From a virus, in the IMG/VR virus record IMGVR_UViG_3300044675_003531, positions 1 to 52,773 of that record: a DNA stretch of 52,773 nt; one strand, written 5' to 3'. Position numbers and translations under genes: made by a program. This document shows positions 1-13,700 of this stretch, piece after piece (the first letter of the stretch is position 1; each line of letters starts with the position of its first letter). Below the pieces are notes generated by a model. The model worked only from the letters and a program-made list of their open reading frames with translations, ran no database searches and had not been told where the DNA came from.

Positions 1-1
1 G

Positions 2-1786
2 TATAACCAACGGCAAACGCTTATCAAAACATTGTCCGGTCAAGGTAAGGTAACCCAAACGTTTGGTGATGTCTCAACGTTGCTGCGGCCTACGCAGTTT
101 GGCACTCCTGACTTCAAGATGCCTAAACCGATGATTGACCCGGTTCAGTTACGGACAATGACTGATGCAGAGTTGCAAAAAATCATCAAGGCTCCAGCCG
201 CACAAAAAGCAGATGTTGCAGCACAAGCGCGTAAACGTTTAGAGTATTACGCTGACCCATCATATATTGATGCTAATATCCCAGCGGTTGGCGCAGATAT
301 GGGTTTTGGTGGTTCAAAAGGTGCCAAGCCTCTTGAGAATCCAGCGGAATTCTTTCAACAGAATCCTATGTTTCAACAGGGTGTTGGCGGCGAACGCATT
401 CTACCTACTGGCGCGAAACAAGTTGTCAAGTATGTCAATGGCGTTCCTCAAGTTGAATATCAACGACCGCTAAAGGCTGATTATGTAGCCCCAGAAGCCG
501 AGTCACTTAAGTCTGGAATCTTGAATAGGCAGTTAGAGTTTCTAACTAAGTCGATGGATTCTCGTGTTGCTAAGTCAGTAGCAGAAGCCGAAAAAGTTCG
601 ATGGTCAAACCTGTTATCTGGAAAGCAATACGATTGGTACGACAAGATAGCGTCAGCCAAAGCGGCAAAACTTAGGTCGAATGGTTCTGGTGCATCTGAT
701 TCATTACGCCGCCTGTCGATTATGTTGGCGCACAATGACCGTGTTGCTGCATTAGGTCAACGCCAGCGTGAATTCAAACTAACTGAAACTAAAGCATGGA
801 ATGACACGGTCACAGAGTTTGATAAAAATCTAAGTGGCCTTAAAGCAGAACGAGATGCGATGCTCGGTAAAGTTGGTAGTGCCCAAGATGCAGGAGCGGG
901 AGCCACTAGAGCAGCAGCACAACAAGGTGTGGCCCGACTTGACAAAGAAATTCAAAGACTTGAATCTCTCGGTGCCAAAGTTAAAACGCAAAACCTTGGT
1001 GCAGCAAGTGAGGTCATTGGTACTAACTTTACACCTGCGGCTGAACTAGATGCAACGACTATGTATGCTGACCAACAGACTCAACAACAGCAAGCCTTGT
1101 TGGCTGCTCAGATGGGTATGGCAGGACCGCGATATCAGCAACAACCTGCACCGCAAGCACCAGCGCAAGCCCCAATGGTTTTCGCTCCAAACATCAGTCT
1201 TGGAGGTATGGCGGGTGGTGCTGGTATGCCGGGAGCCGCAGCAGCCGCAGGTGGTGGTGGGTTTGCTGGTGGCGGCGGAATACTGCCGCCTACAGGTGGT
1301 AAACCTGCTGTAGATAAAAACGGTAAACCATTAGACCCAGCAGCACAACTTGCAGCAATATTGGCTGCCCTCACCGCAGAAAAAAGTAAAGGCGATGGTA
1401 AAAATACTGATGCTGATGGGTTCTTGATAGATAAAAATCGCAAACGATATAGGCTTGATGCATCAGGTCGTGCTATTTACGTTGATGCAAAGGGTAAAGA
1501 TATTGGCACACCATTACCTGCTGCACCTCCAGTTAAAAAACCTACTGCTGCTACCGCGTCACAAGCGGGTATTCCAGATAACTATGAAGGTTGGGTGAAG
1601 GATGGAAAACCATATACTGGACCTCAGTATCAAGGTTATCCAATGACTCAAGCGCAATTTGAAGAAATGGCTCGGTCTGGTCGCCCAATGAAGCAGTTGC
1701 GTTTACAATATAAAACGCGTAAAACATCATCAAGGCCTGTAAGAGTAACACCGGACTACGGTGACACAAGTAGTTTTGGAGACTAA
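2..1786 (+). CDS. Probable internal virion or structural protein, 5' end cut by the window edge
   Basis: The frame is open to the left edge; the first possible start inside the window is a TTG at 32 with no clear ribosome site, so the true start almost certainly lies outside. At least 584 residues are visible. The first half is charged and helical, with long Lys/Glu/Ala-rich stretches suggesting coiled coils (around residues 150-320). The middle has a Gln/Pro/Ala-rich tract followed by a Gly/Ala-rich low-complexity segment (about residues 385-430), and the C-terminus is basic. No enzyme motif was seen. It ends 9 bp before the giant polyvalent protein gene, so the two are surely co-transcribed and probably both virion or ejection proteins. 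The function is inferred only from this position; I do not recognise the family. Confidence 0.7.
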   Translation, partial: YNQRQTLIKTLSGQGKVTQTFGDVSTLLRPTQFGTPDFKMPKPMIDPVQLRTMTDAELQKIIKAPAAQKADVAAQARKRLEYYADPSYIDANIPAVGADMGFGGSKGAKPLENPAEFFQQNPMFQQGVGGERILPTGAKQVVKYVNGVPQVEYQRPLKADYVAPEAESLKSGILNRQLEFLTKSMDSRVAKSVAEAEKVRWSNLLSGKQYDWYDKIASAKAAKLRSNGSGASDSLRRLSIMLAHNDRVAALGQRQREFKLTETKAWNDTVTEFDKNLSGLKAERDAMLGKVGSAQDAGAGATRAAAQQGVARLDKEIQRLESLGAKVKTQNLGAASEVIGTNFTPAAELDATTMYADQQTQQQQALLAAQMGMAGPRYQQQPAPQAPAQAPMVFAPNISLGGMAGGAGMPGAAAAAGGGGFAGGGGILPPTGGKPAVDKNGKPLDPAAQLAAILAALTAEKSKGDGKNTDADGFLIDKNRKRYRLDASGRAIYVDAKGKDIGTPLPAAPPVKKPTAATASQAGIPDNYEGWVKDGKPYTGPQYQGYPMTQAQFEEMARSGRPMKQLRLQYKTRKTSSRPVRVTPDYGDTSSFGD

Positions 1787-1795
1787 AAAGTAACT

Positions 1796-4700
1796 ATGGC
1801 AACAGAACAACAGCGTAAAGCATTCCGAGGCGCGTTATCACAGTTACTGAAAAATGAACAATACCTGTTCAGTACGCAGGGCAAAACTCAACTTGCTGAC
1901 TTTTTAAAACAAGGTAAAACGCTAGGCGTTGTTGATGACGACCTTATCAAAGGCATTGAGACGTATAAGTCTAGCCGTTTACAGCAAATTCAAAATACGC
2001 CTCTTGTGAATCCGCAGACTGGCCAGCCTGCACTAAAGGTCAATGCGCGTGGGCAGACAGTTCCTCAAACTGGTAAAGACTTGTTTGTGGGCGGCCAGTT
2101 TGTTCCACAGGCAAATGCACAACAGGTTGCACAGGCTCGTGCCCAACAACTTGGGGAACAAACACAACGTACACAAGCAGACCTTGCACGTCTTAAGGGC
2201 GTTACTGATGTACTTGCACCACCAATGTCAGACGTTGGTGGCAATATGCGTCAGTTTGGCGCAGCAGTGCAAGGTGTCATGGGTGGTATTGGTGAAGGTG
2301 CCAAGGCTACTAACTTGTTGGGCATTGGCTCACTTAGTAAGGCACTTGGACGTGGGCCAATGTCTGCGGCTGAGTTGCAGGCTGGACTACAGCAAACATC
2401 TGTCAATGAACTGACACCAGAAAACGCATTAGAAGACCTTTCCAAACCTGCTCGTTTTGGAGGATTTAGATTTGGTCAAGGTGTAGGTGGAACTATCGGC
2501 GGTATGGTTGGCTCTGAAATTGGAGCCGCCGCTATGACTGCGTCTGGTATTGGTAAGACTGCGGCTGCGCCATTTGTTCTTCCACTCGCTGCTGCGGCTG
2601 CGTCCTTTGGTGGCGGTGCTGTAGCCAACTACCTTAGTGAGGGTGCTATGAAGGGCACCTATGGCGAACAGGGGTACAAAGACGTACTCCGTGCGTTGCA
2701 AGCGGCTGAACAAGAAAACCCCGGCATTGGAATGGCCGCCGATTTTGGAAACGTTCTACTACAGGGAAATCCTGTTTTAACAAGTGGCACAGGTGCCCGT
2801 CAAACACTTGGGATGATTGGTAAGAGTGTTCTTGGTAATGCCCCTTCGTATATCCGTGGCACTGCTAGTCAATTAGGTGCAAATGCACCAAAGATTGCTA
2901 ATGCTATTGAGGCTGGCGTTGCGCTTCCACAGGCTGCTGCGTCTGTTACAAAGTACGACACGTTAGTCAGTAACTTCTTGCGCAAGACTGGAGCCGCTAG
3001 TGGCGAGGCTATTGATAGGTATGCGACATTCACTCCAACTGGTGGCTTAGGTAGTCGCATCAAGCAGTTTGGTCAGTTCTCTAGGGATACGCCCGGAGTC
3101 AATGAGTTTCTTGCTGACGCTATTGGCGAGCAGGCTGTCAACTTTGGTCAGGCTGGTGCTGACTATTACAAAGAACTACGTGAAGCCCAAGAGACGGGTG
3201 CCGAACCACCAAGCGCAACAAAGGCGTTGGCCAACTTGGCATTCGGTTCTCTGTTCATTGGCAACAATAAGATTACTGAAAACTTTGGCGGCAAGGTCCG
3301 TGGTATCGGTTCATTAGGTCTGGACATTGCAGGTAAGGTGCCCGGAGTAAGTCGTGGTGTAGATGCATTACGAAACCGCTATAACGAGAATCTTGCATTC
3401 CAAAACTTGCAGGGTAGACGTGCTGATGTTCTTCGTGGAATTACATCAGAAGCACCAACAGATACTGAACTTGCATCTGGAATACGTTCACGTATTGGAG
3501 TTGCGCCGGGAGCCACTCCTGCTGCGCCGGTTGTTGCCCCAGAAGAACGTCCAATCTCTCTTGGTGCTGGGCGCGTTGCCCTGTGGAATAGCACGTCTCA
3601 GACTGCACGCATTGTCCCATTTGCCTCGGTGTATGGCGGGATTGATGATGCGGCTAATGTTGATGATGGCAAAGCCATTGGTGCTGGCATTTCAACGCTA
3701 GAAACAGTCAACCCTAATCGTGGAATTAATCGATTTATTCCGGGTCAAGGTGAACAGGTTTTACCAACTGAGGGGCCTTCTAAGCAACAAGTTGTTGGTG
3801 CTACTGATACAGGACACGTAATGGTGCGTGAGGTCCCTGTGAGCGCAGAAGGTGGTCGTACACAGTCTCCTGTATACGACATCGTGCGTATAGAAGACCT
3901 TGAGGAAAAGAATAAAGCCCGTGGTTTGGCGATTCTAGAAACGGCTGGCATCCCTGCAAATACTGAAATGTATGAAGCAACTGCAACCGGACCAATGGGA
4001 GGCACTGCCTTTGACCAGATTACTGGATTCCAAAGAGGTGTTGAAGCAATTGGTACTTCTGTAACAACTGCAATCAACAAAGAGTTTCCTACGGTTGTAC
4101 AGTTTGGACAGGGTCAAGAACTTCGTGGACGTATAGTTGGAGTTGAAAACAACAAAGATATCCAGTTCCAGTTGATGACTCCGGGTATGTCTATTGTTCG
4201 TGTTGACCCCGGCAACATCCTTAAAGATGCAACATCACCCAAAGAGCCTATGGCAATTGCTGACATCCTGAGCGAATCAGATTTGTCTGACAAAGCACGG
4301 CCTAAGCCATCTAAAAGTTATGATGTCTTCGATGGTTCACAAACCAAGTTCCATACCGTTTTAGGTGGCAACGTACACCTGACTACTGAACAACAAGCAA
4401 AAATTGGTCCTGCTGTAGCGGCTATTGCAGCAGCCAAACGTGACGCGGCAACACGCTCAACTGACGCACGCATCATCAATCAAGCGGTCACAAACGAAAC
4501 CAACAAGCAACTCAAAGACATTTTTGGTGGACGTGTTCAACCAGTTGATGCAAGAAATGACTATGAGATTGGAACGCCAATCATTGTCAATGGTCCGAAC
4601 GGACGCGAGGTTGGACTTGTTATTGACAATGCGGATGCTGGTCCTGTTGTCCACTTGGATAGCATGGACGGTGACCCTGTAGTTATTCAAGAGTCTGATG

Positions 4701-7700
4701 TTGTCAGTGGAACGCCTATTGCTCGTCCAGAGCCAGAGACGCGTGCTACGACGACTGAGGAATCCAGTGCGGCTATTCCAGCGCGAACTGAACGTGACCT
4801 TTATTCTGAGAACTTCTTCCAAGACATGGCGGATATTACAGATAAAAAAGCAAAGGCGATGTTTATTGCCCGTCAGTTGTTGAAACGTAAAGAAGACGAA
4901 GATGGTGGATATCCTGTACCCCCGGCACTTCAACGCGTCTTGGGTTTTGCAGTAAACGCAGAAGGTAAAGTAAACGCTACTGACGCACAGGTTCAACAGC
5001 GCGTTAATGCTTTGTACAACGCTATGGTGTTCCAGTACAACCGGGCTGGTCGTAGCGCACCAACAGAATCTGAAAAGGCCGAAATCCTTGATGCCCTTAA
5101 CTATCTAGACGATATGGAAAAACAGGCAATGGATGACCCGACCCGTATAAAAACACGGGCACGTCGGCCTGCTACTGGAGCAGCGGCAGCATCTGCGGCA
5201 GCATCTGCAACTACAACAACTCCTATTGCACGACGTACGGCAACAGCAGCAGCAAGACCAGCACGAGCAGCAGTAGCGACACCGGAGCCAGCAATAACAG
5301 TTGAAGGCGCAGATGCGACTGCTTCTACGACTGCTCCAATGCCAGCGGCTGTAGAAACGCCTGCACCTACTGCTGTATCACCTCTAGGATTAAATCCTGC
5401 TGAACAAGCCGTTTATGATGCAGTCAAAAAATTGCTTGAACCTCGACCAGTTGAGGGTAGGCCCCCATTTGTTAACTATGGTGCTGCAATGCTTGAGGCA
5501 TCAGGTAAAGGCAGCGATGACAGAGGTGTTTGGGGTGACCAATCTGACGCATACCGAAAGGCTATAAGAGAATTATTTAAAGAAGCAGATGCTGAACTTA
5601 TAGAACCTAAAGTTGGTGACCCGGTTGAAGCCGACAGTGCAGGTAAATATCCTTTTGACGTGCTTTGGATTAATCCTGCACCTGATGGGAGTTTGCCAAA
5701 AACCGTTGCAAGAGTGATGGGCCCCGGCGTTATTTTTCCTGAATTCGTAATGGGAGAAACAAAGCGTAGCACGTTTCCGCCAAAAATCGGTGTAGGTGTA
5801 CCAGAGGCCGGTCGTGTGCCTGAGCCGTTTACTGATACGGTTGTAGAAACTCCCACCCCGTTAGACCTTACACCTGAGAATCCTGTCGTTGTTGCGGCTG
5901 AACTAGGTGTGACACCGCCAAGCCCAGAAGCAGATGAGAATATTGTAGATAGTCCTGCTGCAAGTGCAGACATTGCATTGACATCATTGCAGGCAAGAAC
6001 GCTTGCTGGACTTGTGCCTTCAGTTAATGGACGCAATGTTTTTGCAACACGCCAACGTGATGGTCAGCCACGACAATATAACCAAGCGCAAGAAATTGTC
6101 CGCAAGTTAATCAAGGGTTTGACATTGACTCGTCAAGAGAAAGCCTTGGCAACAGACCTAGATTTTCCAGATTATGATGGGAATCAGGCTTGGTACAGGA
6201 ACGCTTATCAAGGTATTCAATACCTCAATGATGGTCAAGTACGCGGTATCGTAAGCGGACTTATAACTTGGATGGACCAGTCTCCATCTAATACTTTGCA
6301 AAAAGCCTTGGCGGTTTTGACTGACGGACAAAAATCTAAACTTCAATCTGCCATGTTTATTGACGAAAATGGCAATTTTGATGCTCGGTCATTAGTAATT
6401 TACGGACGTACAGAACGCGGTTTAGTGTTTGGTGCATTGGCGCAATCATCCACAAATACTGCAACCGCTAATGTTGGTGACCTACCAAACCAGATGATTG
6501 CTGGAACCAGTGGCAAGATACAAGATTTTCTTGGTATTGCCAATTTGGATTTTGGTACTTTCCGTGTAACAAGTAAAGCATCGTTCACCGCAGCACTGAC
6601 TGGGATTATGAAAAAAACCCGTCAAGGCAAAACTGAATCTGCTGAAACGCTTGAGATTCAAGCCAAAGCCGTTGCAGATATGTTTGACACATTTGTGCAT
6701 GGAGCAACGGCTAGACGCGTTGACTTGATGATGGAAGGTGTCAACAAGGGATACTTTAGTACACGTAGTCAAGCAGGCCAAGTTCGTACGTTGGCTGGAA
6801 CACGAAGTAGCACTGTAGAGTTCACGCAATCGGTTGAAGAAGACTTGCGGCCTTTGTATAACCGTCTTCGAGAAATACTTGGACTCAGTCGGCAGTCAAA
6901 TTTAGCAACGTATCTCACAAAGCCACAACACGCAGTGGCAGTAGCAAACGCATATGCACAGTTAGCAGAAGAAGAAAGCAAGCGTTTCTATTCAGAACGA
7001 TTGCCAGCATTTGCAAACTTTGATGTATTGCCAGATGTTGTGGATGCTAACGGTGCCCTGCTTAACATCTATGACCCAGACCAACAAACTGCATTGTCTG
7101 TCATCATGGCGTTTAGTGCGGCAGATGTGTCTACATTCGTTCACGAGGTCGCTCACGCATATCTAGAGGCCCTGCCATTACCATTACAGCAAGACATCTC
7201 GTCTGGCTTTAGTAGGTCATTGCGTGCGCCAACACTATCCCACCCGTCGGTCTTGTCATATGAGGTCCAAGAAGAGTTTGCGTATGGTCTTGAAATGACA
7301 TTAGCAAACAGAGCCGATGAATATTGGAAAGGCACTAATCTTGGGGCAGACCGTGGCGCAACAATACCATTGAAAAAAGTATTGAAAGCCGTCAGTGATG
7401 CAGTTAAGGCAACATATGTCTCACTTGTAAATAGCGCGGTAGTCCATGCAGAAGATGGAGTTTTGACTAGGGACTGGGCAGTTCCATATACTAGGTCACC
7501 ACAAGATAATCCAACCGGACGCGTCAAGTTATGGATGAACGCTCCGGTAATCCTACACGATGGTTCTTACGCCATAGTCAAAGAGAGTTTTGGTACAACC
7601 AAAAACGGAAAACGTCTTGTGCGAATCGAACAAAACGCAATCCCAATTGATATTCCTAACGGAGAAATTAAAGCCATTGGTGCGCCCACTAGAGGGTTGA

Positions 7701-10700
7701 CACCGGCTGTGATGCAGATTATGTCTATGTGGATTGGGTACTCCACTGATGCAACCAAAGGAAAGGTTACATCAACACCCGAAGCACGTATGACATCGAT
7801 TGTTTGGGATGGTGACAAGGTAGTTCATATCAATCGTAGTGGCCCTGTTACAAGTGGTGACATTACATCGTCTAATGTCAACAATATTCTTACGGCACTA
7901 GGAATTACAGATATTGCTGACTTGCAGCATCGAATTATCTTTGAACGAGTTGGCCGTGCTGCATTGCGCGATATGAACAATCGTCTGCCAGATATTAACC
8001 GTAAGTTTAGTAATGGCACAGCACCGTTAACTCAAGAAGATAACCAGTTGCGTGCGCTTGCTTCTGCCTATGCTGAAGCAAGACTTGCTGCTCGTTTGAC
8101 GGATGTGGCAAATCGTGGCAACATCACTCAACAGGACCGTGCAAAGAAAGCCATAGCCGGGGCACCTGATTCAACACGCAGTTTAGGTGGACGACGCTAT
8201 TGGGCTGCTGTATCTGCAATCGAACGCCAAATTCATGCAAACCGAAGCGTCCTTGGAACGGTTGCTCGTGACATTGCTGCGATTACTACAAAGAGTCGCA
8301 CCAACTGGGCAATCAAACGTGACGGCAACAAGTTTGCTTATAACTCCCAAACTGGTGAAGTTACCATCGTTAAAAAAGAACGACGTGGTGGTCAAACCCG
8401 AGAGGTTGAATACAAGGTAAACCTAAAGACTGGTGCTGTACAGCGACCGGATACTGCAACACCTGTTATTGTTCCGGACACATTTTATTACCATGACCCA
8501 CAATTCCGAACACGGATGCCGGGCGGTTTGATAAGTGACATCAATGCTCAAGTTGAAACTGACTTGAAAGCGGTTGGTCTGGATGGCGCATACACCATGC
8601 GTGTTGCGGAACCTGAGTTCCATATTGCAAGAGCATTGGTTAGTGTGATGATGCCTGAAGGTATTCCAACTTCTCCAAGCGTTGTCTTCCAGTCTAGTGG
8701 TGTTAGTACTAGAGATAATGAAGAAGCCACTCCAATGGTTCAGTTGTCACGAGACCAGCAGAAAGCGTTTGTCACACCTAGCATTGCGGTAGCACCTGTG
8801 CCCACAGGAAACGCATTGGTGACCATGCAAGAAGCAGAGGCTATTGGTCGTGCTGACCAAGCAATGCAGCAGTCTGCCGGAGTCAAGGTAGTTTCGCAAA
8901 GCCCTGAAGTTCGTCAGCGACAAGCCCAGTTCGTTCAGGGGATTATTGACCGCTTGACGACAGACATTGACAAGAAGTTAGATGCGGCTCGTAGTGTATA
9001 CGAGAAGAAAAACGCTGGTGAAACCCCAGTCTTGTACGCATATGAAGCCTATGAACTACGTGATGTTTACGACGTAGAACGTGGCGAACCAATGACGGAA
9101 ATGGAAGTCACCGAGAGCGGTGAATCCATACCTAAACTGCGTTGGGATGCAAAGGCGATGGACTATGTGCCGGTTACAAAAACCGCCCGTGTTCGTACCA
9201 CTATCTATTCCTACGAAGACCTGACAAAACTTAAGGTGCCAGTAAAGCAATCTGCAAACCTGTACGAGACCGACCGTCATTCATCATCTACTGAATCCAC
9301 AAGCAAGGAATTCAAACGCCTTGAGTTTGGTAGCGACCGCCCAATCTGGATTAACATCAAGGGTAAAGAAGTCCCATCGAAGAACAAGGCCAAAGTTGTA
9401 TCCACAATGGTTGGCAATATTGAAGGTCGTGTCCGTGATGTCGCAACACGATGGACATCTGAATACAACGACGCTCTTGCTGGTGATGCTATTAATCCTA
9501 CAGAAGCATGGAAGCCGCAGGAATTTGATGCTGAAGTCAAAATGCGTGAGTCTGATGGCATTACGATTCTTGCACCAAGTGTCAAGGTTCGTGGACAGGG
9601 ATACGCCATTGACACAGTCGAAGGCAATAAGGGTTGGAACTCTCTGACAACCAAGGAGATAAAGCAACCCCTATCAATTACACAAGCCAGAAAAGAACTG
9701 CTTGACATACGCAAAGTGGATGGCACAGAAAACAAGCACCACGCAATTTCCTATCCAATTGAAGTAGATGCCAAGGGTAAACCATCCAAGTGGGGCTACT
9801 CTCTTATGGTCCGCACTACTGATGTAGACGCGAAGACTGGCACATTCCAATGGAAGATTGAGAACGACTGGGGTCCACTCAACACTGGTTTTGCTTCCAG
9901 TAAGGATGCTCTCAAAGAAGCGCAGATAGAACACGACAAACTGTTTGGTCTTGCTCGTGAAAAGCAAGAAGAAGAAGTGTCTCGGCATATTGCGCGTGAA
10001 GTCATCGACATTATTGACGCTGGACGCAAGGCGTTGGATAAGTGGAACGCGGACAACAACTACAAGTTCACGGCTGAAGAAGCCAATGCAGTCAACATCC
10101 TTCGTCAGTTCCGCTGGTACAAGGGTATGGAGGAGCGTCTCAAGGGCACGTATGGCCAGTTCACAACGGTCATGGCTGATGTTCTTGGTGCAACGTCTCC
10201 ACAGACTCCTGTTTGGCAGAACTATGCCGCTACCCTGTACTTGATGCAAGGCGATAAGGGTGCCCATAGCAGACGTGTCAAACTGTCCGCGCAATCGATT
10301 GCACGCAACCCAGACTTATTGAACTACTTCCCTGATGATTCCAGTCAGAAGAAGGCAATGGTTGTCGTCAAGGCTGATATGAGTAGGACAATAACCGTCC
10401 TAAAAATGCACTCGATACTTGTGAAAGCACTGGACAAGAGTTTCGGAACAAACCCGCAACTTACAGTTGACGGCCTACGAGAGCAGATTGCTGACAGACT
10501 ACGCAGCGTGTATGAGCGGGATGGCGTTGATGATACGTCTGCGGCTGAAGCAGACTTGTTTATGTCGCTGATGGAAAGAGATGTTCCGGCTGCAAAGCGG
10601 CAGGAAACCTTGGACCAATTCAATCGCTACGCTGACAAGTCTCTACCATCCCGTATGGGCGGAACCATCAAGAAGGATACACAGTTCCGGTCCTTTGTAA

Positions 10701-13700
10701 ATGAAGTTGAGGACTGGATATCACCCAAGGGTGAGATTACTAAGTTCGGCGGAAAGACAGCAGTGACCACAAAACTTGCAGACATTCCAAAGGGAATCAA
10801 GTTATCACTGTCTGAAACGATTGTTCCACGCAACCTTGTGACGGGTGCGCTATACGGAAGTAATAGCGGAAACATCCTGATGGCATTGACCAATGAGTGG
10901 TTGACGGTTACGGAAGGCATGAGCGCAAAGGCACGTAACTTTGCAATGAACTTTGTTGGCCTGTCCCGTGGCGCAACCATTGACGTATGGGCCGCTCGTT
11001 TGACCCGTAGGCACCTCAATGAGGTGTACATGGGAGTTTACACAACTCGTGATGGTGAGTCTCGTGTTGAGGACGTAGCGCGTTATGGGGCATGGAGCCA
11101 ACTACCAGAGTCAGAGCGCAAACAGTTCTTCCGTATGAGTCCTCTTCAGGAGCAGGGTGTTGCTGGCGGATACGTTACCAATCTTCCAAAGAAGGTCTCG
11201 TCAAACGGATACTTTACTGAGACGGATGCAGAAACTGACCCTGTCAAATTTGCTCCGGCTAACCGAGAGCAAGTTGATGTAACCAACGCGGAGTTCATCG
11301 GTGAGTTTGGTATGGCTAACCGTGTGTTTGACCGCACGGCTGAACTCATCAATGGATACATCGGAGAAGCCGGGTTCATGTCTCCTGCGGACCTGCAAGC
11401 AGTTGTTTGGTTCGCTGAGAAAGAACGCTGGGTCCAGAACGGTTGGACAACGGCGGCTGGTGCTGGCGGTTCGTTTGAGCAGATGTATCACGAGATGATG
11501 GAACGTGCTGGCGCGTACGAACGTGTCAGTGGAACCGTCTATCAGCCACGTATGAGAATGCGTGGTGCGGCTGCCGCTAACCTATCGGTTGATGAGCAAA
11601 AATCTCTGTTCGATATCGCAACGTGGCCGTTCCTCCGACATCGCCGCGATTCCTATCAGGAAGGCATGGGAGACCTGCAACGAGAAGAACTTGTTGACGG
11701 AACAAACCGCCATCCAGTACAGAGCGTTCAGGCACTGGCCGTTACTGTTAGTAACGACGGTATGTATACAGAGTCTGCTGAAAATGCAAACAAGACAAAC
11801 CTGTCTGTTACATACCTGACTGGCGCAGGCCGTGAAGCCAAGGAGCGTTCATACACAGAGCCGATACCAACAGTCATAGTTCCAGAGGCTGATGCAGACA
11901 TCATGTTCAAGGGCATGACAAATTCAAGCCGGACGATTTACTTGCCTGTCGAGAATAGTAGTCGAGTCCTTTCTGGATTACACAACTATGCGGTTGGCGC
12001 ACGTACATCATTTGGCATTGCTGGCACAAACGGTACTCGATTGTTGGGTACGGGCGTTATTGATGCAGTTGCAATCCTTGATGCTGCTGATGTTCCGGAT
12101 GATGCGCCAGCAAAGGTCAAGCATCAGTCTGAGAAGTATGTCCGCATACAACTCGCTGAGACACAGCCAATGACAGACTCTGACGTTTATCTGTGGAACA
12201 ACAGTGGACGTTCAGAAAAGTTGGATACTCGGACGAATGAATATACATGGGGCTTACCATTACAGGCGTTTGATTCGGCTCCAAGTTTCAACGCTGATGC
12301 TGATAGAGGCGTATCAGAGAATCGTGTTTATGTAGGACAAATACCTCTTGGCGCAATCAAGAATGCTAATGGAAAGAAGGAAAAGAAAAATATCCTTCCT
12401 AAGCCAGCCGGTATTCCTGCGGCGCATCCTGCAAACCGTGTCATGGTTATTGAAAGTACTGCATCATTGTTGTCGGCCATGCGTGATGCCACTGATGTAT
12501 TCATGACAACTACCCGTGCTGTTGCAAGCGCGGATGACCCATACGCATCATTCCTTGATGTGCCTTCCAGTGCTATTGGTAAGGTTCCGATGGGTGAGGC
12601 ATGGAAGAACAGTAAGCCGGACAGCAATATGCGATTTGGCGCATATATGCTTCTGCGGATGCCTGTCGGTGCAGAGCGGTTGATTGCAGGGTCCAGACAG
12701 GCAGCAGACAACGCTCATCGTCGGTTGATGACAAGCCTCCGTGATTCCATGCCGGATGTCGGATACATGGTTCGTATTGACGCAGACGTTCGCGACTGGG
12801 TCAGTGACATCACGGGCAATGTTGGTATGCCATATGTCGAGATTGTCTTCTCGCCAGAAGAGTTCATCCGCAACTACAACCCAATTACTGAGGTAAATGG
12901 AGAGTTGCCAGCAAACGCCGCAGAGCGTAGCGCGTTGTTCAATGCGTACATCAATGGTGACATTGATGCTATACGTGCAGCAGAAGAGAAATTTGCTGAT
13001 GCGTATGAAAGTTGGATGCGCCGTGTTACAACTGACCCAGACCTTAGCGCACAGGTCATGTTGCCGGGTCTGACTGTTTACGACCTACAAGTTATCCCGA
13101 AGGAGAAATTACTAAATGCGCCGTCCATCAGAGAGTTTGCAGTCAGTGAAGTCGAACGACAGGCAGCCAACACAAACATCGGAAATGCCGTTCGCGAATA
13201 CGCAGAAGCCATCGGCAAAACAGTCGATGTCGAAATCACAGACGAGTTCTACGCCAGCCCAGACCAACCAAGAGTTGCTCAACCTGATTCTATCCTCGAG
13301 GATTGGAGCGATTTCCGCGAATATACGGTGATGGCGCAGAGTGGCCGCCCGCGTATTGCGGAGGTCACTGTATCGGCATATGCAGGCGAGAGCCGGATGG
13401 GCTTCCAGAACATCTACTCAGCCGCATTGTCAGACATCCGTAACGGTTCATATGCGGAAGCACAACGCAAGTTCGGAGTGATATCCGAGGCTGCTGGCAT
13501 TGAACTTGAGAATGCGTTCGGTGAGTTTGCTACGTCAATGTCCGCAGACATTACGGCTAGTGTTATCGCCGGTGATGCAAAGCCATCTGTTACCGCAACC
13601 GTTAGTGTTACAGCAGACCGACTAGGAACTGTCATCGGGCGTGCTGCACTGATAGGCCGGAAACTCGGGCAGGCTAACACATTCGTCACTGAGAAGGCAG

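Noticed and set aside
4457-4996. A 179-codon minus-strand frame, and many shorter ones, within the giant gene
   Set aside because: They have no ribosome sites or domain and are explained by the codon pattern of the giant gene.
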